Shown: in pieces, positions 1 through 8,383 of the stretch
How the letters are laid out: each line of letters starts with the position of its first letter
How positions within the stretch are numbered: position 1 is the stretch's first letter
Assembly (NCBI GenBank): GCA_964410675.1
Contig: CAYPIB010000024.1
Location: 1 to 28,179, forward strand
DNA length: 28,179 nt
From: RGIG3040 sp964410675
GTDB lineage: Bacteria > Bacillota > Clostridia > Lachnospirales > Lachnospiraceae
Direction: 5' to 3'
Program-made: the position numbers and the translations under genes
Notes under the pieces: model-generated
Databases searched by the model: none
What the model was told of the DNA's origin: nothing
The model's input: only the letters and a program-made list of their open reading frames with translations

Positions 1-16
1 TACCTTAATAACCATT

Positions 17-1370
17 TTATGCACATTGCGCCGTTTCCTTTTTATAGGTTCTCCTCAAAAGTATCACAGCTAACACGGAAACAAGCAGACATGTGATTGG
101 CATGTTCAGCCATAGGCCGTTAAGTCCCATAAATCCAACGGACACAAGAACGATAACCGGAATTATAAGTGACAAAGATATGGCAATCATTGTCGCATAG
201 CCTGCCTTTCCAACAGCGGTTAAATAGCTCTGTGTTGCAAGAGGTATCCACCTTGTTATGAAGGTAAATGCAAACAAAGACAAGGCATGGACAGACATTG
301 TAATCAATTCTATATCATCAGCTTTTATAAAGATACTGACAATGGTCCCTCTGGCAAAGAACAAGACACCTGTCATGATAATAGAAACCGCAGCGCACAC
401 ACTAAAGCATCTGCGTTCAATGGCATAGATTCTTTTATAATTTTTCANNNNNNNNNNTCATCCCATAATTGTATCCTACTGCCGGCTGCAGGGAATCACA
501 AAGTCCATACAGCAGCGGGAGAACAAGGCTTTCGGCATACATCAGGACACCATAAGCGGATACTGCTAAAGCCCCGCCCAGGCGCAGCAGGAACACATTC
601 ATAATAATGGATGTAACACGGCCGGCAATATTATCAAGGAAGGATGGCGTACCATTTTTAAGAATCGTCATGATTATCTTACGGTCAAATTTAGGTTTGA
701 CAAACCGCAGCTGCAGCTTACCCCGTATAAATGGCAGGAAGCCCAAAATAACGCAAAATGCCATACCGATACATGTTGAAAGGGATGCCCCGGCTACTCC
801 CATTTTTAAAACGACTAAAAATAAAATTTCCAGCACTGCACTGATTATCGACATTAAAACATTCAAAAACAGACTATAGCGTACCTTTCCACAAATGCGA
901 AGATAATTGTCGACAGCAAACATGATGGTCGTAAAAGGTGCACAGAAGGCATATACCCGTAAATACTGTGCTGACATCTCTACAATCTGCTCGTCAGCCC
1001 CCATTAACCTGACAAGATGCTCCGCAGATAAAAATAGGGAGGCCCCAAGTATTGCCCCAAAAACTACAATCATCAGACAGGCACTTGAAAAAATAACACT
1101 TGCAGATTTTTCGTCCTTTTCGCCAAGTTTAATCGCAATTGGAACGGAAGAACCAACACCAATTAAGTCTGCAATTGAGAAATTTATAATAACAAGCGGC
1201 ATGACAAGATTTAACGCAGCGAAAGCAGCTGAGCCCAATATTTTTCCTACCAATGCCCCATCAATAATCTGATAGAGCGATGAGACCAGCATACTGATGA
1301 TGCCCGGAACTGCCACGTAAGCAATCAGCTTTGCCGGTGATGTCTTTTCGTATAAAACTTTATAATCCAT
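17..1370 (-). CDS. MATE family efflux transporter, interrupted by a scaffold gap
   Basis: Multidrug/toxin extrusion family membrane protein that would export cationic compounds using an ion gradient. The N-terminal part (1370 down to the gap) holds about nine hydrophobic segments and the MATE-like stretch QPAVGYNYGM. The C-terminal part (gap down to 17) continues with KNYKRIYAIERR and three more membrane helices. A run of 10 Ns at 448-457 separates them and puts the halves out of frame. Deleting the Ns plus a 3-base TGA repeated at both gap edges restores one frame of 447 codons (446 residues), the normal family length, and reads YGMKNYKR across the join. The gene is therefore probably intact. 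The start at 1370 has an AGGAG ribosome site. It lies just downstream of the cytidylate-kinase-like gene and probably shares its transcript. Confidence 0.88.
448..457. other. Assembly gap (10 Ns) inside the MATE gene
   Basis: Ten consecutive Ns. On the minus strand the left flank ends in ATGA and the right flank begins with TGAAAAAT, so both edges carry TGA. The Ns are probably a placeholder between two contigs that overlap by about 3 bases. Confidence 0.95.
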
Positions 1371-1443
1371 AACTTTAACTCCTTAGTTCCTTTTCGTTTA
1401 TTTAGGTGTTTGCGAAACTCATTTATTCATTGATTTATAGCAT

Positions 1444-2061
1444 CTATTGATATAGTAAGGTTTTTAATAGTTCTGAAATTGGCAGAGAGATCTCTTTTAT
1501 CTCAATTTGGGATGTATTGATACAAAGATCATAATTCTCCTTTTCTGCCCACTTATGTCCGGTGAAAAAATTGTAATATTTCGCTCTGTTTTTATCGATT
1601 TCCTTAATCCTTCCTTTTATTTGAGCATCAGAGAGATGTTCACTCTTTTGTGCCTTTTCCCGGCAGCGCTTTAAGCGGGCATCCATATCCGCATAGATAA
1701 AGATTCTGATCGGACGGCAGTCCTTAAGAATATAGTCAGAGCAGCGGCCAATTAGGAGACAGTCACTTTTTTTTGCCAGCTCCTTAATGATATTATGCTG
1801 CTCTGCATAAATTTGGGCATTGAGTGTAAGCTGCGGGTTGACTGAAGTATGAAAGGATCGGCCGATGGTACTTGTAAAATAGGTATTTGGTACCTTTTCA
1901 ATGATACTTTTTACATATTCCTCTGCCATACCGCTTTTTTGTGCAATAGCTGTAATAATTTCATTGTCATAATAAGCAATCCCCAAATTCTCTGCAATAC
2001 GCTTACCAAGCTCACGCCCGCCGCTTCCAAATTCACGGCTGATGGTTATAATTTTGTTCAT
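1444..2061 (-). CDS. Cytidylate kinase-like family protein (P-loop NMP kinase fold)
   Basis: About 205 residues matching the cytidylate-kinase-2 group of P-loop kinases. The N terminus carries ITISREFGSGGRELGKRIA, the glycine-rich phosphate loop in the form this family uses, followed by an LGIAYYDNEII segment. A central LLIGRCSDYIL strand and the arginine-rich R-x4-A-x-K-S-E lid region also fit. The family is common next to transporters in Clostridia and its true substrate is usually unknown; nucleotide kinase activity is inferred from fold only. The ATG at 2061 is preferred over the GTG two codons upstream because an AGGAG lies 8 bases before it. It sits between the MATE gene (downstream) and a MarR regulator (upstream), suggesting a small regulator-kinase-efflux unit. 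Confidence 0.85.
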   Translation of the reverse strand: MNKIITISREFGSGGRELGKRIAENLGIAYYDNEIITAIAQKSGMAEEYVKSIIEKVPNTYFTSTIGRSFHTSVNPQLTLNAQIYAEQHNIIKELAKKSDCLLIGRCSDYILKDCRPIRIFIYADMDARLKRCREKAQKSEHLSDAQIKGRIKEIDKNRAKYYNFFTGHKWAEKENYDLCINTSQIEIKEISLPISELLKTLLYQ

Positions 2062-2108
2062 ATTCACATCTCCTTCTCTTGATTTATTTTCGGTTTTTAG
2101 TCAAAAAT

Positions 2109-2153
2109 ATACCGGATAAAATTTCTGAGCGCACTCAGCATCTTATCCGGTAT
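2109..2153 (-). terminator. Long hairpin after the MarR gene, possible terminator
   Basis: Arms 2109-2121 and 2141-2153 pair at 12 of 13 positions (ATACCGGATAAAA against TCTTATCCGGTAT). The loop holds a second small hairpin, CTGAG-CGCA-CTCAG. On the minus strand the stem is followed by ATATTTTTGA, only a weak T tract. It would separate MarR transcription from the downstream kinase and MATE genes, or act as a partial attenuator. Confidence 0.5.
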
Positions 2154-2192
2154 ACCTATTGCGATAGATAACCCTCTGATGATTCAAGTTTA

Positions 2193-2642
2193 TTAACTTT
2201 TCAAATATTTATCAGCTTCCATCTGAAGCATAGTTTGATAGGTTTTGTTTATTTCTATTATTTCAGCACGTTGTGCCGGGCTCATCCTTAGTAACGCAAG
2301 CTCCTCTACCGTAAAAACAAAGTCAATATTTTTCTTTGCAAATAAAGTACCTTGTTGTGTTAGCCGGATGTGTTTGCTGCGCTTATCCTCCATTGAAGAA
2401 GTGAGAACAATATATCCACTCTTTTCCAAGCTCTTTATTGCAGAGTTCACTGTCTGCTTGTTAAACGTCCATTGCTCACAAAGCTCCTTTTGTGTACATT
2501 CCCCTTCTGAATCACGCAGGGAGTACATAATCCAGAACGAACAATCCGAAAGTCCGCTTTGCTTAGCCAGCTTGCTGTATATTGCATCTGTTTCTTTTAG
2601 AATCGTATTAAATTCCCGCATTTGCTGACGTGGATTTTTCAA
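2193..2642 (-). CDS. MarR family transcriptional regulator
   Basis: 149-residue winged-helix DNA-binding protein. A helix-turn-helix is visible at about residues 50-75 (TQKELCEQW, then NKQTVNSAIKSLEKSGYI), followed by a wing with SSMEDKRSKHIRLTQQG, the D-x-R-x4-hxLT pattern of MarR proteins. Helical ends would form the dimer. The start is a TTG at 2642 with GGA 9 bases upstream; the next ATG (2621) has no ribosome site. A palindrome covering its own -10 box suggests autorepression. It likely controls the efflux gene downstream, as MarR proteins commonly do. Confidence 0.9.
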   Translation of the reverse strand: MKNPRQQMREFNTILKETDAIYSKLAKQSGLSDCSFWIMYSLRDSEGECTQKELCEQWTFNKQTVNSAIKSLEKSGYIVLTSSMEDKRSKHIRLTQQGTLFAKKNIDFVFTVEELALLRMSPAQRAEIIEINKTYQTMLQMEADKYLKS

Positions 2643-2675
2643 TATTTTTGTTCCTTTCTTAAATGGTCCGATTTC

Positions 2676-2713
2676 ATACTAGTTAGTATATAGGTGCTGC
2701 GATTAAAAGTCAA
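2676..2713 (-). promoter_or_regulatory. MarR promoter with overlapping palindromic operator
   Basis: On the minus strand a -35 TTGACT (2713-2708), a 17-bp spacer and a -10 TATACT (2690-2685) form a near-consensus sigma-A promoter. A perfect palindrome, ATACTA-GT-TAGTAT (2676-2689), covers the -10 box. Its position just upstream of the MarR gene fits autorepression. Confidence 0.75.
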
Positions 2714-2782
2714 CCATTTTTTACTGAAAATTTTTTACATTTTAAAAATTTCTACAACACATAGTTTAGATTAACAATCCTG

Positions 2783-3805
2783 TTAATCCCATTTTAATTT
2801 CCCTTCACATACCACTTTTTGATTTCCGTCTACTATGTTTCCGATTATTTTACAATTTATACCTTTTAAAGTTAAATGATTCATAACGACCGAACTGTTT
2901 TCCTTACTGGTAACAAGAGCCATTCCTACACCCAAATTAAATGTTCTTAGCATATCACTATCACTCACATCTCCCCACTTTCTTAACACCTTGAATATGT
3001 CAAGAACATCATAAGAAGATAAATCTATTTCTGCGTTTACTAAAACCGGTAATATTCTATTTAAATTTTCACAAATGCCTCCCCCTGTAATATGCGCCAT
3101 ACCATGAATAAGACCTTTACCAAATAAATCTTTCAACTGATTATAATAACATCTATGCGGCGTCAAGATAACATCTATAAATTTCTCTCCACCTACTATT
3201 TCTTTCATTATTTCTGGGTTTTCCTCCATTATTTTTCTTACTAATGTATATCCATTCGTGTGAATACCGCTTGATTCCATCCCGATAACGACATCACCAG
3301 TTTTAATAGCGGAGCCATCAATCACATCTTCTTTTTCTACAATTCCAACTATACTGGATGTTAATATATATTTACCCTCTTCTAAAACTCCAGGTTGCTC
3401 AGAAGTTTCTCCGCCTGTTAATACACACCCAGCATTTTCACAAGCATCCGCAACAGCTTTGACAATTCTCAAAACAATATCTTTATCCATCTTCCCACAA
3501 ATTATTGCATCCTGAACGGTTAAAGGTTTCGCACCCATAACGATACAATCATTGATAAGATGATGAATCATATCAAAACATACATTTTCAATCTTATCAT
3601 ATTCAGCCGCAATAATTTGCTTTGAACCGGGTTCCTCGGTTTTTAATACTAATACAGGATTTTTATACCCCTCGTAACTAATATCATATAAACTTGCAAA
3701 AGCTCCAACTTTGTTCAGAACTCTTTTATTATCAGTTTCAAGTGTCTTTACCATATCATTTTTTGTTGCATTCGCTAAATCAATGTTTACATCGTATTTA
3801 CTCAT
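2783..3805 (-). CDS. PurM-like protein (AIR synthase family), divergent
   Basis: 340 residues with the whole layout of phosphoribosylformylglycinamidine cyclo-ligase (PurM): GGETSEQPG at about 131-139, SSGIHTNGYTLVRKI near 178-192, and AHITGGGICENL near 236. Family PurM uses a conserved T-D-G-V-G-T-K loop in ATP/substrate binding. Here that position reads TEEPGSK (56-62), losing the Asp-Gly pair, and the following helix reads HHLINDCIVMGAKPL instead of the usual MCVNDILVQGAEPL. No purine genes lie nearby; it is a single gene with its own -10 box and is bounded by hairpins. It may be a functional AIR synthase variant or an AIR-synthase-related enzyme of another pathway. Family assignment is firm, the reaction is not. 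Start ATG at 3805 has GAGAGGAG upstream. Confidence 0.75.
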   Translation of the reverse strand: MSKYDVNIDLANATKNDMVKTLETDNKRVLNKVGAFASLYDISYEGYKNPVLVLKTEEPGSKQIIAAEYDKIENVCFDMIHHLINDCIVMGAKPLTVQDAIICGKMDKDIVLRIVKAVADACENAGCVLTGGETSEQPGVLEEGKYILTSSIVGIVEKEDVIDGSAIKTGDVVIGMESSGIHTNGYTLVRKIMEENPEIMKEIVGGEKFIDVILTPHRCYYNQLKDLFGKGLIHGMAHITGGGICENLNRILPVLVNAEIDLSSYDVLDIFKVLRKWGDVSDSDMLRTFNLGVGMALVTSKENSSVVMNHLTLKGINCKIIGNIVDGNQKVVCEGKLKWD

Positions 3806-3857
3806 TACATGTTTCTCCTCTCAGATACAAATTAGTTAGGTGCTCTATCATACATTG

Positions 3858-3863
3858 ATTATA
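3858..3863 (-). promoter_or_regulatory. Possible -10 box for the PurM-like gene
   Basis: TATAAT on the minus strand, about 52 bases before the start codon. No good -35 lies 17 bp upstream; that position falls within the preceding terminator hairpin. The call is weak. Confidence 0.35.
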
Positions 3864-3872
3864 CTACAAATA

Positions 3873-3913
3873 CCCCCATACAGGACTTTTAATTTCATTG
3901 TCCGATATGGGGG
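3873..3913 (-). terminator. Terminator-like hairpin after the ABC exporter operon
   Basis: CCCCCATA (3873-3880) pairs perfectly with TATGGGGG (3906-3913), and GGAC/GTCC pairs inside the loop. On the minus strand it follows the FtsX-type permease stop and is trailed by TATTTGTAG. It separates the exporter from the PurM-like gene. Confidence 0.6.
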
Positions 3914-3931
3914 CATCACTTCTTTATTTCA

Positions 3932-6127
3932 TTATGCCACTGCATCATTTCGCAATGCTTCATTCAAATTACAGCGCAGTAAACGTTTGCCGCCGATATA
4001 ATAAGCCAGTGCAACAAATGCAAAGATTGCCAGACAAAATACTGCAATCGGAAGAAACGGTGCCACCTGCCAAAACTCCATTGGATTCAAATAACTTGCT
4101 TTCGCTGCCAATTGTACAAAGGCTACTGTCAGGGGTAACGTAATGAGCAAAGGGCGGCCTGCAATAACAAGCGCTTCGATACAAAACATTTTACGTATTC
4201 CCTTCGGTGTCATGCCGACAGACATATATTGGGCAAATTCTCTTTTTCTCTGTGTAATAAATCCCAGTGTATTTGAGAATACATTGGCAATTCCAATCAG
4301 CGCAAGCAGAGTACAAAATCCACCTAAAACGATAAGATAACCTGTAATCATGTAGTCATTCGTAATCTTTTCCCCAATGCGGTTTTCACTTTTGATTTCA
4401 AACTCACTGCTGATTATCTGTGAAATTCGGTCTTCCAGTGCTTCTGCCTCTGCAAGCTCTATGTCGTCTTTCGCAAGTATACGGATATACGTATCATCTT
4501 CCTCACCGCCTAACTGTCCTGATATTTCCTTCCAAACTGAAACAGGAATAAACTGCACGAAAGCATAGTCAGCATACTCTTCTCTTAAAACAGGCACTTC
4601 TTGCGTATAAGCCAATATTGGAAGTTCTACACTTCCTTCTTGCTCAGCACTTTGTAATACTATCGTTTTTTGAGTATCCTTCACAAAGGGAATATATTCC
4701 CGATAACGGAAAATACTGTTTATGCTATCCCAAATTTGGTTCAAAATAATTGTCCCATCTAATTTAGGTTCAACACCAATAGTCTCACAATATTTAATAA
4801 AGCTTTCATCATCTAATACTACGATAGGCGCCTTTACCTTGTAATCCCCTTCTTCTGTTTTTGAAACACCGGTAAGAGTACTCAAACCACCGAGCGCAGC
4901 CAATTCTTCACTTTGCCATTCTTCTGAAATGATGCTTTCTAAAGCTGCCTTCTGATAAACAATACCGTCACGAACCCCTTCTGCCCCTTTTACTTCCTGA
5001 GTCAGTCCAAAATCCTCTATTTTTGTATTTTTCAATGTCACCATAACATCCCAAGCATCCTGATATTTTTCAAAATAAGTCTGCCTTGTGCTAATTCCGG
5101 AAAGGGTAAAAAAGCACAGAATAAAAGTAAAGCTTAGAAAAGATAATGTCAGGGATAATGTTGATGTCCGCAGAGCTTTCTTTTGTGCCTTCAAAGCATT
5201 TCCTGCCAGCTCTCCTTCCATTCCAAATAATAATGTCAGAATGCGGGAATTCTTTTTCTTTTTAAGCTGTAACCCGCCGATGTTACGAATTGCTTCTAAC
5301 GGTGTTATTTTACTCAGTTTTCTAGCCGGCATCCATGCCGAAAATAGGACTGTCAAAGCAGAAAGCAGAAATGTAACGATAAAAACAGCCGGATGATATA
5401 CAAATGCCGTTACGTATGCTTCCGGAATACTTTCCGCTAGGACATTCATTGCCTGCAGCACACCATAACCAATTGCAATCCCTAATAAATTGCCAAGTAT
5501 AATCGGCAGCAGACAAAGTGCCATCGCCTCCTGCACCAGACAAGTCCGAATTTGCTTCGGAGTGGCTCCAATGCTGGAAAAAATTCCAAACTGATGGATT
5601 CTTGCCCTCATTGATACTGCAAAGGAATTATGAATCACTAAAATCAATGAAAAGGATATGATGACCAGTACAAATAAATAAAATGCCATCAGTAAAGGCG
5701 GGCTTTCATCCTTTGGATCATGAATGAAATATCTTGATAAAAGCCGCAAATTGTACTCAGCTGTGTTTTCCTCCAGTCCAAGCTGCGCTGTTATCAATGG
5801 CATATCCTGAAAAGTTTTCCGCATATTCTGAAAATAAATATCAACTACTTTTTCCTCACCTTCAGACAACTCTGTATTGATTTCAGCACTTTCTACATTT
5901 GCAAAGTTTTGAATGATAATCAAATCTTCTTCATCTATCTGACCGGTAATCCGCCCATGCCAGTCACCTTCTCCCCGTGAAATATTATCAATTTCTGATA
6001 CCCACATATTAAAAAAGAAGGTACACAAAAAGGACAGGCATAATGCGGAAATTAAAGCAGCAACCAATATGGATATACTGGATGAACGATTGTTTTTAAT
6101 ATAGCTTACTGAATAATCTTTCCACAT
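3932..6127 (-). CDS. FtsX-type ABC transporter permease
   Basis: 731-residue membrane subunit. One helix near residues 18-41 is followed by an extracytoplasmic stretch. Three helices then lie at about 145-268, with the FtsX-family segment FGIFSSIGATPKQIRTCL between the first two. A further helix lies near 325-348, followed by a large extracellular domain (about 350-595) and three C-terminal helices repeating the FtsX module (QYMSVGMTPKGIRKMF). This duplicated FtsX layout is that of exporters for peptides or lipoproteins and of antimicrobial-peptide resistance pumps; the substrate is unknown. It starts 5 bp after the ATPase gene, with GGAGG upstream, so the two form one operon. Confidence 0.88.
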   Translation of the reverse strand: MWKDYSVSYIKNNRSSSISILVAALISALCLSFLCTFFFNMWVSEIDNISRGEGDWHGRITGQIDEEDLIIIQNFANVESAEINTELSEGEEKVVDIYFQNMRKTFQDMPLITAQLGLEENTAEYNLRLLSRYFIHDPKDESPPLLMAFYLFVLVIISFSLILVIHNSFAVSMRARIHQFGIFSSIGATPKQIRTCLVQEAMALCLLPIILGNLLGIAIGYGVLQAMNVLAESIPEAYVTAFVYHPAVFIVTFLLSALTVLFSAWMPARKLSKITPLEAIRNIGGLQLKKKKNSRILTLLFGMEGELAGNALKAQKKALRTSTLSLTLSFLSFTFILCFFTLSGISTRQTYFEKYQDAWDVMVTLKNTKIEDFGLTQEVKGAEGVRDGIVYQKAALESIISEEWQSEELAALGGLSTLTGVSKTEEGDYKVKAPIVVLDDESFIKYCETIGVEPKLDGTIILNQIWDSINSIFRYREYIPFVKDTQKTIVLQSAEQEGSVELPILAYTQEVPVLREEYADYAFVQFIPVSVWKEISGQLGGEEDDTYIRILAKDDIELAEAEALEDRISQIISSEFEIKSENRIGEKITNDYMITGYLIVLGGFCTLLALIGIANVFSNTLGFITQRKREFAQYMSVGMTPKGIRKMFCIEALVIAGRPLLITLPLTVAFVQLAAKASYLNPMEFWQVAPFLPIAVFCLAIFAFVALAYYIGGKRLLRCNLNEALRNDAVA

Positions 6128-6132
6128 CCTGC

Positions 6133-6813
6133 TTACCTCCGTTTCTGATCGCTGACAATCCGGCCATCCTCAATTGTTATGATGCGGTCGGCTTCCAGTG
6201 CAATTTTTTCATCATGTGTAATAAGCAGGATTGTCTGTTTCAAGTTACGGTTAGACAGTTTTAAAAGCTCAATAATTTCTTTTGAATTTTTCCGGTCAAG
6301 ATTTCCGGTTGGTTCATCTGCCAGTAAAATCGCTGGGCGGTAGACCAGTGCCCTCGCAATCGCAACACGCTGCTGCTGTCCGCCGGAAAGTTGATGCGGC
6401 AGAACTTCTAATTTATCACCAATACCCAATATTTTTATAATGTTATCAAAAAAATCCTTATCCGGCTTCCTTTTATCGAGAAGCATCGGCATAAGTATAT
6501 TTTTTTTCACCGTTAAGGTTGGAATGAGATTGTAAAATTGATAAACCAAACCAACCTTTCTTCTCCTGAAAATAGCTGCATCGGCAGCATTCATTTTACC
6601 AATATCAACACCCTCTACGACTACTGTTCCCTTTGTCGCTTGATCCACATTACCGAGAATATGAAGCAGCGTTGATTTGCCTGAGCCTGATGCACCGATA
6701 ACCGCAACAAACTCACCCATTTCTATTGATAAGTCAATCCCATTTAGGGCAGTCACTTGATTGCTGCCTTTACCAAACACTTTCACTACGTCACTACATT
6801 TTAGTATTTCCAT
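6133..6813 (-). CDS. ABC transporter ATP-binding protein (LolD/MacB type)
   Basis: 226-residue ATPase energising the adjacent FtsX-type permease. Visible motifs are Walker A GASGSGKST, Q-loop GLVYQFYNLIPTLTVKKNI, signature LSGGQQQRVAIARAL, Walker B ILLADEPTGNLD and switch histidine LLITHDEKIA. The ATG at 6813 was chosen because GAGGAGG lies just upstream and the family start MEILKCSDVVKVFG follows. The frame stays open 24 codons further upstream (to 6885), but that part encodes no family sequence and overlaps the promoter. Tandem repeats upstream suggest control by a two-component response regulator; none is encoded beside it. Confidence 0.93.
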   Translation of the reverse strand: MEILKCSDVVKVFGKGSNQVTALNGIDLSIEMGEFVAVIGASGSGKSTLLHILGNVDQATKGTVVVEGVDIGKMNAADAAIFRRRKVGLVYQFYNLIPTLTVKKNILMPMLLDKRKPDKDFFDNIIKILGIGDKLEVLPHQLSGGQQQRVAIARALVYRPAILLADEPTGNLDRKNSKEIIELLKLSNRNLKQTILLITHDEKIALEADRIITIEDGRIVSDQKRR

Positions 6814-6848
6814 AACGATCCTCCTCGCATTATATTGTTTCCACCAAC

Positions 6849-6881
6849 ATAATAGCAAAGTAAAGTGACATCTAAGTGACA
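6849..6881 (-). promoter_or_regulatory. Candidate activator-dependent promoter with OmpR-style direct repeats
   Basis: On the minus strand two copies of TGTCACTT (6881-6874 and 6870-6863) recur with an 11-bp period, the geometry typical of OmpR-family response regulator sites. A -10 TATTAT lies at 6854-6849. The position of the -35 holds ACTTAG, a poor match lying within the repeats, as expected for an activator-dependent promoter. Confidence 0.5.
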
Positions 6882-6895
6882 GCAAACCTTTTAAA

Positions 6896-8383
6896 TTACT
6901 TTTCTTGCAGATACTGTTCTATAATCTGCTCTTCAGAGAAGAAAAATTTATGACTTCCTATCTCCTGATATTCCTCATGCCCCTTTCCGATTAAGGCAAC
7001 AATGTCACCTTTTCCACAGTTATCAATCAAATAATGAATTGCCTCTTCCCGATCTAAGATGGTGATATATTTTCCGTGATATTTATCGATACCCTCAATA
7101 ATTTCCCGATTGATATCCTCCACCTGCTCAAATCTGGGATTGTCCGTTGTCAGTACTGTCAAATCAGCATATTTCCCCGCCATGGCACCCATATCATATC
7201 TGCGCTGCCTCGGTTTATTGCCGCCGCCTCCGAATAAACAAATCAGGCGCTTCGGCTGATACGCCCGCAGCATTTTTAAAAGGCTCTCCATGCTCAGCGC
7301 ATTGTGAGCATAATCAATTAAAATAGTGAGAAAGTGTGCCGCTGACGGAATGACTTGCGTTCTTCCCTTCACATATACGGTTTGCAGTCCCTTCACAATT
7401 TCCACCCTGCCTGCCCCTAGTTGATGTGTAATAGCAATAGCAATTAAAGCATTTTCGACATTAAAATCTCCGGGAATATGCAAAGAAAGCCTTCCTATCA
7501 AATCGTCCGCAAGACCGCCGCACAGCGTAAACTCCACGCCCAGCAAGCCCTCCTCCCACGTATTATGCACTTTTATACCCATATAATCCGCATTTTCTTT
7601 TATTGAGGTTGTAAATACTGAGGCCCCGTCCGTCATTTCCTTCCAGCTTGGGTCATCCATATTTACAACAATCCGCCTTGACTGGTCAAATAATAACTTT
7701 TTGCAAGCAAAATACTCGTTAAAATCCTTATGCTCCCCGACTCCGATGTGGTCAGGGGAAATATTAAGAAATGCTCCATAGTCAAAAATGATGCCGTCTG
7801 TCCGATGCTGCTTTAATGCCTGAGAGGAAACCTCCATAACAACATGGGTACAGCCTGCCTCCCGCATTTTATAAAAGAGGTGATGAAGCTCATAGGATTC
7901 CGGGGTTGTATTTTTTGTCGGATATTTTTCATCCCCAATATAGGCGCCCAGTGTCCCAACCATTCCAACCATAAAACCATCATTTTCTAATATACTCTTA
8001 ATCATATGGGCAGTTGTAGTCTTCCCCTTTGTTCCGGTAATTCCAATCATAGTCATACTATCAGCCGGATAAGAAAACCACGCTGCTGATAGGTAAGCCA
8101 ATGCTCTCCTTGTGTCGGTGACACTAAGCATTACAATATCCTTTAGTGCTTTTTCCTGCTGCCCGCTGAGAACATGAGAGTTTTCACAAACAATTGCTGC
8201 CGCACCCATTTTTACCGCCTGCTCAATAAAGTTATGTCCGTCGGCATGTTCACCACGCAAGCACACAAACAACGTGCCCTCTGTCACATCCCTTGAATCA
8301 TACGCTATTGAACGAATTTCTACATCATCACTTCCCGCATGAAGATTATATTCGATATTTCTAAAAAGCTTCCTTAGTCTCAT
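6896..8383 (-). CDS. MurE-like Mur ligase (UDP-MurNAc-tripeptide synthetase family), atypical
   Basis: 495 residues, the usual MurE length, with all three Mur ligase domains. P-loop GTKGKTT is at 117-123, NTTPES near 158-163, MEVSSQAL near 183-190, the lysine expected to be carbamylated is K228, and DNPR (414-417) is the motif of meso-DAP-adding MurE. Other positions are not canonical: VKGRTQ replaces the usual PGRME, DYAHNAL replaces DYAHTPD, and FGGGGNKPRQRR replaces FGCGGDRDKGKR. It may therefore be a second MurE-like ligase rather than the housekeeping enzyme; no other cell-wall cluster gene is adjacent. It overlaps the DapF-like gene by 4 bp (ATGA), so the two are translationally coupled. 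Confidence 0.8.
   Translation of the reverse strand: MRLRKLFRNIEYNLHAGSDDVEIRSIAYDSRDVTEGTLFVCLRGEHADGHNFIEQAVKMGAAAIVCENSHVLSGQQEKALKDIVMLSVTDTRRALAYLSAAWFSYPADSMTMIGITGTKGKTTTAHMIKSILENDGFMVGMVGTLGAYIGDEKYPTKNTTPESYELHHLFYKMREAGCTHVVMEVSSQALKQHRTDGIIFDYGAFLNISPDHIGVGEHKDFNEYFACKKLLFDQSRRIVVNMDDPSWKEMTDGASVFTTSIKENADYMGIKVHNTWEEGLLGVEFTLCGGLADDLIGRLSLHIPGDFNVENALIAIAITHQLGAGRVEIVKGLQTVYVKGRTQVIPSAAHFLTILIDYAHNALSMESLLKMLRAYQPKRLICLFGGGGNKPRQRRYDMGAMAGKYADLTVLTTDNPRFEQVEDINREIIEGIDKYHGKYITILDREEAIHYLIDNCGKGDIVALIGKGHEEYQEIGSHKFFFSEEQIIEQYLQEK

Noticed and set aside
435..604. Apparent premature end of the MATE gene and a plus-strand frame across the Ns
   Set aside because: Both depend on the arbitrary length of the N run; the protein reads on normally once the gap is closed.
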